This document shows positions 1-6,550 of a DNA stretch of 8,615 nucleotides, piece after piece (within the stretch, counting starts at the first letter, position 1; each line of letters starts with the position of its first letter). A model generated the notes under the pieces. That model did no database searches. It was not told the origin of the DNA and was given only the letters and a program-made list of their open reading frames with translations. This DNA is from Bacillota bacterium. GTDB lineage: Bacteria; Bacillota; Clostridia; Lutisporales; Lutisporaceae. The DNA is taken from NCBI GenBank assembly GCA_023230985.1, contig JALNWH010000084.1, positions 1-8,615 of the forward strand, in the 5' to 3' direction. A program made the position numbers and the translations under genes.

Positions 1-2163
1 GTAGATAGAAAGCTGGAGATCCTTGGAGAAAACCTTCCCGAAGATGTATCTATTGACAGGGTATTATTTCAACCTGCCGAAGTAAGCAAGTCTACCAATA
101 ATTTTATAAGAAACCTTATAGGAGGAATTATTTTTGTTATTGCAGTTGTCTTCTTGGGAATGGGTCTTAGAAACGCACTGATAGTTTCTGCGGCAATTCC
201 TTTGTCTATTTGCGTTGCATTTATTGTAATGAGCATATTAAAAATCAAGCTGCATTTGATTTCCATATCTGCTCTAATTATAGCTTTGGGAATGTTGGTT
301 GACAATGCTATTGTTACATCCGATGCAATACAAGTAAGGCTTGACAATGGCGAAGAAAAACTAAAGGCATGCATAGGAGGGGTTAGGGAAATAGCTATAC
401 CCATATTCACATCCACCCTCACTACCGTTGCGGCTTTTATACCTTTGCTTATGCTTGACTCTGTAGCGGGAGAATATGTTTTTAGTGTGCCGGCTATAGT
501 AATAATATCATTAACCGCTTCATATTTTGTTGCACTATTTGTTACACCCGCTCTTGCATATGTGGCATTTAAGCCTAATAGTGAGAAAGTAAAAAAGCAT
601 AGGATTAGAAAGTTTTTTGAAAAATTGTTGAAATTGAGCTTGCAAAAAAAAGGGTTGACCCTAGTTGTAGCAATAATTATCTTCGGAATATCAATCTTCA
701 CGGCGCTTAATTTGGGACTTCAATTTTTCCCATATGCTGATAAAAATATGCTTTATATAAATATTAATTCTGAACAAAGCTTTGACTTGGAAAAAACGGA
801 AAAACTGACAAAAGAAGTTTTTGAAATTTTAGAAGAACAAGACGAAGTAGAATCCTATACCGGTGCAATAGGAGACGGGTTACCGAAATTTTATAACGCT
901 GTTCCTATCAGCACTCCTTCAAAGGATTATGCACAAGTTCTTCTCAAAGTTGACTTAAAGAAGAGTAAAAACTTTAAAAACAATTCGGAATTTGCAAATT
1001 ATCTGCAAGGTTTGATTGATTCTCAAATTGTAGGAGGCTCCGCAACAGTGAAACTGTTAGAATTGGCAGAACCCATAGGTGCGCCTGTAAGAGTGAGGAT
1101 TGCCGGTGATGATATGGATACAATTATTGATTCTGCTGAAACGGTAAAAGCATGTTTAAGGGATATAAAGGGAACAATAAACATTGAAGATGATCATAAC
1201 GATAAGATATATCAGTATAACGTCAAGCCGGACGATTCGATTGCAGCCTTTAACGGTTTAAGCATTTACGATATTCAAAACGAAATAAATATTGCTCTTA
1301 TGGGCAGAGATGCATCAAAGCTTAGACAAAGAAATAATGAATATAATATTAATATAAAGGGAAAAATTGATTCAAAGGAAGATTTGGAAAACCTAATGAT
1401 AAAATCAACGGTTTCTAATAATAAAGCTTTGTTAAAATCTTTTGGGCTAATAGATTTGGATCACGAGTACCCTGTTATTACCAAATACAATAGAGAAATG
1501 ACTGTAACAGTATATAGTGATGTAAAGTCCGGATACAATCCGGTGGATATAACTATGAAGTTGGACAGGAAGTTAAAAGATAAAGACTTGGGCAATGTAG
1601 AAGTTGTTTTTGACGGCGAAAGAGAAAAGATAATAGAATACTTTGGTGACTTAGGTGTTTCAGCTATTTTTGCCATATTGGCAGTGTATTTAATATTACT
1701 ATTCCAATTTGGTTCCTTCCGACAGCCTTTAATAATTCTTGTTACTATACCTTTATCGGTGATAGGCTCTATATTCGGGATAGCACTATTTAGACAACCG
1801 CTTTCTTTTACAGCTTTACTGGGAATAGTGAGCCTAGCAGGAATAGTTGTTAATAATGCAATTTTATTAATAGACTTTATAAATGAAGAAAGAAAAAAAG
1901 GAAAGGATATATTATCATCCTGCATGGATGCAGTAGAAAAGAGATTTAGGCCCATAATGCTTACTACGATTACAACCGTTATAGGATTGATACCCTTAGC
2001 TTTTGGCGGAAGCAGCTTAATGGTACCTATGGCAATATCTTTGATGAGCGGTCTTATGGTATCTACTTTATTAACATTAGTTATCATACCTGTTGTATAT
2101 ATGGTATTTCAAAAAGATATTATATTAATGGAAAATGATATACAAAGCGAAAAACAGGCATAA
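1..2163 (+). CDS. RND-family efflux permease, AcrB/HAE1-like (5' end outside window)
   Basis: The open frame runs from the first base (gta gat aga...) to TAA at 2161-2163, giving 720 codons, so the gene starts upstream. Full-length relatives are about 1,000-1,050 residues; the missing part would be TM1 and most of the first porter domain. The visible order is: end of the N-terminal porter region (codons 1-38), TM2-TM6 with connecting loops (about 38-190), a large extracytoplasmic porter/docking half (about 240-545), then TM7-TM12 (about 550-705). The TM4 motif GMLVDNAIV has the first proton-relay Asp of AcrB (D407-like, bases 301-303), with Asn in place of the second. The TM10 motif VVNNAILLID has Asn where AcrB has Lys940 (1852-1854). 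These Asn variants are, from memory, common in RND pumps of Gram-positive bacteria. Family function is proton-driven export of drugs, lipids or other amphiphiles; the substrate cannot be read from sequence. An adaptor (HlyD-type) gene would be expected upstream. Confidence 0.93.
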   Translation, partial: VDRKLEILGENLPEDVSIDRVLFQPAEVSKSTNNFIRNLIGGIIFVIAVVFLGMGLRNALIVSAAIPLSICVAFIVMSILKIKLHLISISALIIALGMLVDNAIVTSDAIQVRLDNGEEKLKACIGGVREIAIPIFTSTLTTVAAFIPLLMLDSVAGEYVFSVPAIVIISLTASYFVALFVTPALAYVAFKPNSEKVKKHRIRKFFEKLLKLSLQKKGLTLVVAIIIFGISIFTALNLGLQFFPYADKNMLYININSEQSFDLEKTEKLTKEVFEILEEQDEVESYTGAIGDGLPKFYNAVPISTPSKDYAQVLLKVDLKKSKNFKNNSEFANYLQGLIDSQIVGGSATVKLLELAEPIGAPVRVRIAGDDMDTIIDSAETVKACLRDIKGTINIEDDHNDKIYQYNVKPDDSIAAFNGLSIYDIQNEINIALMGRDASKLRQRNNEYNINIKGKIDSKEDLENLMIKSTVSNNKALLKSFGLIDLDHEYPVITKYNREMTVTVYSDVKSGYNPVDITMKLDRKLKDKDLGNVEVVFDGEREKIIEYFGDLGVSAIFAILAVYLILLFQFGSFRQPLIILVTIPLSVIGSIFGIALFRQPLSFTALLGIVSLAGIVVNNAILLIDFINEERKKGKDILSSCMDAVEKRFRPIMLTTITTVIGLIPLAFGGSSLMVPMAISLMSGLMVSTLLTLVIIPVVYMVFQKDIILMENDIQSEKQA

Positions 2164-2170
2164 AAGCTAA

Positions 2171-2235
2171 TAATTATTAATAGCATTGAAAAGTAATGCA
2201 ATAATTACTGTGAAATAAAAAAGGGTTTTTTCTTT
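2171..2235 (+). terminator. possible weak terminator or AT-rich hairpin after the RND gene
   Basis: Just after the stop codon there is an imperfect hairpin. TAATTATT (2171-2178) pairs with AATAATTA (2200-2207), and the inner GCATT (2183-2187) pairs with AATGC (2195-2199), with a four-base bulge on the 5' side. It is followed by an A-run, GGG and a T-run (about 2216-2235). The stem is AT-rich and the T-run lies about 15 bases downstream of it, so this is not a textbook intrinsic terminator. It may terminate partially or only mark the 3' end of the transcript. Confidence 0.3.
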
Positions 2236-2366
2236 ATTAGTAGAATAATACCAAAGACTACTTTAATTTCTAAATAAATAACAGAAGGAAAAGGCTTGTT
2301 GTTTTTTTAAAAACATGACTCAGTGAAGTTTTTGATTCAGTTATTATTATGCGGAAGTGGTTGTTA

Positions 2367-3656
2367 ATGGTGTTAAAATCAGTTAGAAGGGCAGAACATG
2401 AAATCAGAGATGACATAAGCAATGGATTAATATTTCTTACTAAGAAATATTTTGGGCTTATTATTACAGTTGTAATTGCTATATTACAAAGGTTTACACC
2501 TGTTTTGAAATTAAGCGTTAGTAATAATTATAGTTTATTCTGTTCAGTGGTTATTTTATCCATCCTCATTGGCGGCACTATACCCGGTATCGCAAGCTAT
2601 GCTGCAGCAATGATGCATATTTTTTTTTCTAATAAAAGTGTAATTGCATCTTCATTATTCTTGGCTAATAGATATGATGATCATAGGATTGCAGCGAGTT
2701 CTTTAATTATAATTCCCCTTTTAGTAATTTTAATTGAAAAAAAATATAGGATGTATTACGAAGAATGTATTGAAAAGGAGATTTGTAAAGAACTTGCTGA
2801 AAAAGAGGTTCAAGTTTTAAAAAAAGAAGCAGAGGAAAATTTAAAGTTGTTAAAAGAAGTAATGGAATCAGATAAACAAAAGAATGAGTTTTTCGCTAAT
2901 GTTTCCCACGAATTGAGAACCCCATTAAATGTAATAATGGGGATTTTACATCTATTAACACTTTATAACAGTGAAGAAGGAATTTCGCATGAAAGCTGCA
3001 AAAAGTATACTATGATGATGAAGCAAAATTGTTATAGGCTCTTAAGGCTAATAAACAACCTTATTGATATAACAAAGATAGATGCAGGCTTTTTTGACAT
3101 AAAACTGGGGAAATACGATATTGTAAAAATAATTGAAGATATTACCTTATCAATAGTGGATTACATAGAGAGTAACGGGCTTACATTAGAGTTTGATACT
3201 GATATAGAGGAAAGAGTAGTTGCCTGTGACCCTAATCAAATGGAAAGAATTATTTTGAATCTGCTGGCTAATTCTATAAAATTCACTAATCCCGGCGGTA
3301 AAATCAGTGTTATTATGGAAGCGGAAGGGGATCCGATAAAAATAGTAATTAAAGATACGGGCATCGGTATTCCCGAGGATCAATTAGATTCAATTTTTGA
3401 ACGTTTCAGACAGGTAAAATGCTCTTTTTCTCGGGAAAACGGAGGCAGCGGCATAGGTCTTTCTTTGGTTAAATCTTTGGTGGAAATGCATAAAGGCACT
3501 ATCAGTGTTAATAGTATAGAAAATAAAGGTACGGAATTTATTATTAAATTGCCGGTAAATGATGACAATGCCATAATTGAAGAGGAAGGGAGCATTAAAT
3601 CCGGGGGACATACTGATAGGATTAAGGTAGAGTTTTCTGATATTTATTCTGATTGA
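2367..3656 (+). CDS. membrane-bound sensor histidine kinase, orphan
   Basis: ATP-dependent histidine autokinase that would phosphorylate an unlinked response regulator. Numbered from ATG 2367 (429 aa), the N-terminal part has hydrophobic segments at about 28-50, 55-84 and 109-124. The second contains GGTIPG followed by FF, a spacing resembling the DUF4118 (KdpD-type) membrane sensor; this is an inference. A charged, coiled-coil-prone linker (125-174) leads to the H box FFANVSHELRTPLN with phospho-acceptor His181. The N box is NLLANSIKFT (Mg-binding Asn302), the G1 box DTGIGIP (Asp330), the F box FERF (344-347) and the G2 box GGSGIG (359-364), so the kinase looks catalytically complete. No PAS, HAMP or receiver domain is visible. 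An in-frame ATG at 2349 lies upstream, but it has no Shine-Dalgarno. ATG 2367 is preceded by GGAAGTGG six bases away and is preferred. No response regulator lies adjacent; neighbours are an RND pump and a CDF transporter, so an envelope or metal stress signal is possible but unproven. Confidence 0.92.
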   Translation: MVLKSVRRAEHEIRDDISNGLIFLTKKYFGLIITVVIAILQRFTPVLKLSVSNNYSLFCSVVILSILIGGTIPGIASYAAAMMHIFFSNKSVIASSLFLANRYDDHRIAASSLIIIPLLVILIEKKYRMYYEECIEKEICKELAEKEVQVLKKEAEENLKLLKEVMESDKQKNEFFANVSHELRTPLNVIMGILHLLTLYNSEEGISHESCKKYTMMMKQNCYRLLRLINNLIDITKIDAGFFDIKLGKYDIVKIIEDITLSIVDYIESNGLTLEFDTDIEERVVACDPNQMERIILNLLANSIKFTNPGGKISVIMEAEGDPIKIVIKDTGIGIPEDQLDSIFERFRQVKCSFSRENGGSGIGLSLVKSLVEMHKGTISVNSIENKGTEFIIKLPVNDDNAIIEEEGSIKSGGHTDRIKVEFSDIYSD

Positions 3657-3755
3657 TAAATGGAGAAATACGATTGAATAATTGCATAATAATAAATGAT
3701 TGAGAATAACAATAAGCAGTTGATAGCAGTGGAAGTTTTTTGTTTGCGGATGTTT

Positions 3756-3761
3756 AAGGAG
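3756..3761 (+). promoter_or_regulatory. ribosome binding site of the CDF gene
   Basis: AAGGAG lies eight bases before ATG 3770, a good match in sequence and spacing, and fixes the start of the transporter gene. Confidence 0.75.
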
Positions 3762-3769
3762 TATAATTA

Positions 3770-4951
3770 ATGCTTACTAATTTTTTTATTAAGACATTTA
3801 TAAAGGATTATAAGAAAACTAAAGATATAATTGTAAGAAAAAAATATGGATATCTATCAGGGATTGTCGGGATAGCATCTAATGCTATGCTTTTTTTGTT
3901 AAAAATATTTATTGGATTTTATTTGAATAGTATTGCAGTAATGGCTGATGCCTTTAATAACCTTTCTGATGTTGCTTCTTCCATTGTAACAATATTTGGG
4001 TTTGAAATGAGCGGCAAACCTGCGGATAAAGAACACCCATTTGGTCATGGTAGATTTGAATACATCGCTGCCTTGGTAGTTTCATTTATGGTCTTATTAG
4101 TTGGATTTGAGTTTGTAAAGAGTTCTTTTAAAAGGATTATAAATCCGGAGGTTATAGCCTTTGATTTACTTACTATAGTTTTGTTATCTATTTCCATATT
4201 GGTTAAGGTTTGGCTTAGTATGTTTAATAAAACCATCGGGAAAGCGATAAAATCAAAGGTAATGGATGCTACGTCTTTTGACAGCTTGAGTGATGTTATT
4301 GCAACATCGGTAGTTGTAATGTCTTTGCTGATAGGTAAGTATACCAAAATGCCCATGGATGGATATATCGGCTTTTTAGTTTCGTTATTTATAATCTATA
4401 ATGCCATAAATCTAATTCGTGAAACATTGAATCCGCTTTTGGGAGAAGCTCCTGATGAAGAACTGGTAAATGGAATAATAAGTAAAACCCTTTCTTATGA
4501 TAAAGTTGTAGGAGTCCATGATTTAATAGTACATAATTACGGACCGGGTAAAATAGTGGCATCTATATGTGCAGAGATACCATGCAGTATGAGCATTACC
4601 GCTGCCCATGATATTATTGATTTAATCGAAAAAGAAATATCGGAAGAACTTAACATACATTTAGTTATACATATAGATCCGATAGATACGGAAGATAAGG
4701 AGCTTTTAAAGGCACAATCAAATATAATGAAAGTATTAGAGAAGCTTCCTTATGATTTGTCCATACATGATTTTTGCGTTACTCAATATGAAGGGAAGTA
4801 TGATATTGCCTTTGATATGGTTGTTCCCTTCGATTTTAGAATAGAAGATGAAGGTAAATTGATAGAGGCTGTAAAAGAAGAGATAAGGAAGAAGCATCCT
4901 GATTACAATGTAAAAATAAATATTGATCATCAATATTCTATAATGTCCTGA
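3770..4951 (+). CDS. cation diffusion facilitator (CDF) metal efflux transporter, probably Mn2+ type
   Basis: Proton-coupled exporter of divalent metal from the cytoplasm; 393 aa with six predicted TM helices within residues about 28-220. Landmarks are SIAVMADAFNNLSD (TM2), the family loop HPFGHGR (89-95) and DATSFDSLSD (TM5). Aligned by eye with E. coli YiiP, whose site is D45/D49/H153/D157, the transport-site residues are Asn63, Asp67, Asp171 and Asp175. This N-D-D-D set is, from memory, that of Mn2+ exporters such as streptococcal MntE, rather than the HD set of Zn2+ exporters. The first C-terminal ferredoxin-like domain (about 232-305) keeps His250, His280, His301 and Asp303, matching CTD metal ligands of YiiP. 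A second copy of this domain follows (about 316-390), making the protein roughly 80-90 residues longer than minimal CDFs. The start is supported by AAGGAG eight bases upstream. The 113-bp gap from the kinase gene shows no clear promoter. Metal specificity is inferred. Confidence 0.93.
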   Translation: MLTNFFIKTFIKDYKKTKDIIVRKKYGYLSGIVGIASNAMLFLLKIFIGFYLNSIAVMADAFNNLSDVASSIVTIFGFEMSGKPADKEHPFGHGRFEYIAALVVSFMVLLVGFEFVKSSFKRIINPEVIAFDLLTIVLLSISILVKVWLSMFNKTIGKAIKSKVMDATSFDSLSDVIATSVVVMSLLIGKYTKMPMDGYIGFLVSLFIIYNAINLIRETLNPLLGEAPDEELVNGIISKTLSYDKVVGVHDLIVHNYGPGKIVASICAEIPCSMSITAAHDIIDLIEKEISEELNIHLVIHIDPIDTEDKELLKAQSNIMKVLEKLPYDLSIHDFCVTQYEGKYDIAFDMVVPFDFRIEDEGKLIEAVKEEIRKKHPDYNVKINIDHQYSIMS

Positions 4952-5045
4952 ATGTTTATTATAACATATAGTTAAAAAAATATTTATATGATATTATTTA
5001 GTGAAGCAGCAAAAGTTATGATAAACGAAAGGAAGAGTGGCATTT

Positions 5046-6326
5046 ATGAATGTTGTAAATTCTAGAAAGAACTTTATTTTCTCAGGATATGATACCGTAG
5101 AGTTGGCGAAAAAATATGGTACACCCCTTTATGTGATATCTAAAGAAGTTATAAAAGATAAATGCAAAGAAATAAGGAATGATTTTTTATATAAATATGA
5201 TAATACTAAAGCCGTATATGCCGGAAAGGCCTTTTTGACTATGGCGATGTGCAGAATAATTGAAGAAGAAGGCCTTGGGCTGGATGTAGTATCCGGCGGG
5301 GAATTATATACGGCAATCAAAGCAGATTTTCCTATGAGAGACGTAATATTTCACGGAAACAATAAATCTACAGATGAAATAAAAATGGCTATAGAAAATA
5401 ATGCAGGAAGAATAGTAATAGATCATATGGATGAAATTTCGATGATAGAAGATATTGCTTCAAATTTTAACAAAAAAGTAAAAGTACTGATAAGGGTTAC
5501 GCCCGGTGTCAACAGCAATACACATAAATATATAAGCACCGGACAAAGGGATTCAAAGTTTGGGGTTCCAATAGATAATATTCATGAAGTAGTTTCAAAA
5601 ACACTTTGTTCTGAACATATTGAGTTAATGGGTTTTCACTTTCATATTGGCTCCGGATTATATGAAAACGTTTCTCATATTTCCGCTGTAAAAGCTTTAT
5701 TAAAAATAATAAAAATAATCAAAGACGATTTGGGCTTTATTACAAAAGAGCTTAACACGGGCGGTGGCTTTGGTATTTACTATACAAAAAAAGATTGTGT
5801 GAAGCCTATAAGCTATTATACTGACAGCATAATGGAGACCTTGTATAAATATTGCAATGAGTTGGACTTGGATATACCTAAAGTAACAATTGAACCGGGC
5901 AGGTGGATAATCGGAGAAGCGGGGATTACGCTTTATACAATCGGTGCAATTAAAGAGATTCCCGGTATTAGGACTTATGTAAGCGTTGATGGGGGATTGC
6001 CGGATAATCCAAGACCTGCGCTGTATGAAGCAAAATATGAAGCTGTTATTGCAAACAAATATAATGAAAAACCGGAAATGATAGTTACTATAGCAGGAAA
6101 GTGCTGCGAAACAGGGGATATACTAATTCATGACTTAAGTGTCCCTGAAGTTTGCAAAGGTGATGTTTTAGTAGTAATAAGCACAGGTGCTTATAACTAT
6201 TCCATGGCCAGTAATTACAATAAACTGCCAAGGCCTGCTGTAGTTTTATTAGATGAGGATGAAGAGAAAATTATAGTTAATAGGGAGACTTATGACGATA
6301 TATTAAAAAATGAAAATATGATTTAA
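5046..6326 (+). CDS. lysA: diaminopimelate decarboxylase
   Basis: PLP-dependent fold-III decarboxylase that converts meso-diaminopimelate to L-lysine and CO2, the last step of lysine synthesis, in the cytoplasm. Numbered from ATG 5046 (426 aa, usual family length), the alanine-racemase-like barrel has VYAGKAF with PLP Lys61 and GLDVVSGGELYTA. It also has HGNNKS, GFHFHIGS (His198/His200), phosphate-binding GGGFG (239-243) and EPGR (283-286). The C-terminal domain has VDGG, KCCETGD (Cys354-Glu355, donated to the partner active site in the dimer) and GAYNYSMASNYN with Tyr383. The motifs correspond closely to Bacillus subtilis LysA as I recall it. A GTG at 5037 would add three residues. However, the Shine-Dalgarno GAAAGGA (5027-5033) is only three bases from it and twelve from ATG 5046, so the ATG is somewhat favoured. 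The 85-bp leader is too short for a lysine riboswitch. The stop codon is buried in a strong hairpin. Confidence 0.96.
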   Translation: MNVVNSRKNFIFSGYDTVELAKKYGTPLYVISKEVIKDKCKEIRNDFLYKYDNTKAVYAGKAFLTMAMCRIIEEEGLGLDVVSGGELYTAIKADFPMRDVIFHGNNKSTDEIKMAIENNAGRIVIDHMDEISMIEDIASNFNKKVKVLIRVTPGVNSNTHKYISTGQRDSKFGVPIDNIHEVVSKTLCSEHIELMGFHFHIGSGLYENVSHISAVKALLKIIKIIKDDLGFITKELNTGGGFGIYYTKKDCVKPISYYTDSIMETLYKYCNELDLDIPKVTIEPGRWIIGEAGITLYTIGAIKEIPGIRTYVSVDGGLPDNPRPALYEAKYEAVIANKYNEKPEMIVTIAGKCCETGDILIHDLSVPEVCKGDVLVVISTGAYNYSMASNYNKLPRPAVVLLDEDEEKIIVNRETYDDILKNENMI

Positions 6327-6365
6327 TTAAGAAGTATCCACAGTCTGTGGATACTTCTTAATTAA
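6323..6365 (+). terminator. 20-bp perfect hairpin at the lysA stop codon, likely intrinsic terminator
   Basis: Arms 6323-6342 and 6346-6365 are perfectly complementary over 20 bp around the three-base loop GTC. The lysA TAA (6324-6326) lies inside the 5' arm. The GC-containing core (GAAGTATCCACA / TGTGGATACTTC) is flanked by TTAATTAA on both sides. That tail is U-containing but not a classic U-run. Because it is symmetric it could stop transcription in either direction, or protect the 3' end of the lysA mRNA. Confidence 0.65.
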
Positions 6366-6372
6366 GGCAAGT

Positions 6373-6418
6373 CAGTTGCTTAAAAAGGTACTAGGCCTTT
6401 AGTCTTATTCACCAACTG
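6373..6418 (+). repeat. nested inverted repeat in the lysA / SpoIID-like intergenic region
   Basis: CAGTTG (6373-6378) is complementary to CAACTG (6413-6418). Inside it, AAAGG (6384-6388) is complementary to CCTTT (6396-6400) around a seven-base loop, followed by a T-rich stretch. It may be a second, weaker terminator after lysA. The pairing is short and could be chance. Confidence 0.25.
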
Positions 6419-6469
6419 TTAATATCCTGTGTATAACTTATAAAATAGATGTTCGCTATAAACCTATGC

Positions 6470-6506
6470 ACCCTATATTGTGAGAGTACATACAATATAG
6501 TATAAA
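6470..6506 (+). promoter_or_regulatory. candidate promoter(s) of the SpoIID-like gene, overlapping an inverted repeat
   Basis: Two readings overlap here. (a) Sporulation type: CATACAATA at 6489-6497 fits the sigma-K -10 pattern CATAnnnTA, and AC at 6470-6471 lies 17 bases upstream, as sigma-K sites require. CATACAAT also equals the sigma-E -10 consensus, but no good sigma-E -35 is present. (b) Sigma-A type: TTGTGA (6478-6483), 17-bp spacer, TATAAA (6501-6506). Either would start transcription near 6503-6513, about 40 bases before ATG 6551. The consensus sequences are those of B. subtilis recalled from memory. Confidence 0.42.
6473..6500. repeat. 9-bp perfect inverted repeat, operator-like
   Basis: CTATATTGT (6473-6481) and its exact complement ACAATATAG (6492-6500) are separated by ten bases. 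Their centres are about 19 bp apart, close to two helical turns, as expected for a dimeric regulator. The repeat covers the candidate -35/-10 region of the next gene. It could instead fold as a hairpin in RNA initiated farther upstream. Confidence 0.4.
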
Positions 6507-6537
6507 ATTCTTACAAAAGCCGTCTATAGTTAAAAGC

Positions 6538-6544
6538 AGGAGAG
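6538..6544 (+). promoter_or_regulatory. ribosome binding site that fixes the start of the SpoIID-like gene
   Basis: AGGAGAG lies six bases before ATG 6551. An in-frame TAA occupies 6548-6550, directly before the ATG, so no upstream extension (for example a signal peptide) is possible in this frame. Confidence 0.85.
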
Positions 6545-6550
6545 ATGTAA

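Noticed and set aside
69..701. 210-codon open frame on the minus strand
   Set aside because: It lies entirely antisense to the RND gene, whose + frame has clear family motifs. The antisense product shows no recognisable domain and there is no convincing ribosome binding site.
1461..2087. 208-codon open frame on the minus strand
   Set aside because: Antisense shadow of the RND transmembrane region; no family motif in its product.
2349..2366. ATG 2349 as the kinase start
   Set aside because: No Shine-Dalgarno lies upstream of it, whereas ATG 2367 has GGAAGTGG at six bases. The six extra residues cannot be excluded.
4045..4356. 103-codon open frame on the minus strand
   Set aside because: Antisense to the CDF transmembrane domain, where hydrophobic codons often create long reverse frames; no supporting signals.
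4960..5010. AT-rich hairpin and promoter-like sequence before lysA
   Set aside because: CATATA/TATATG pairing with a long loop and several TATA-like strings are expected by chance in such AT-rich sequence; no -35/-10 pair at proper spacing was found.
4952..5036. Lysine riboswitch upstream of lysA
   Set aside because: The gap is only 85 bases, AT-rich, and lacks the conserved multi-helix structure, which needs well over 150 bases.
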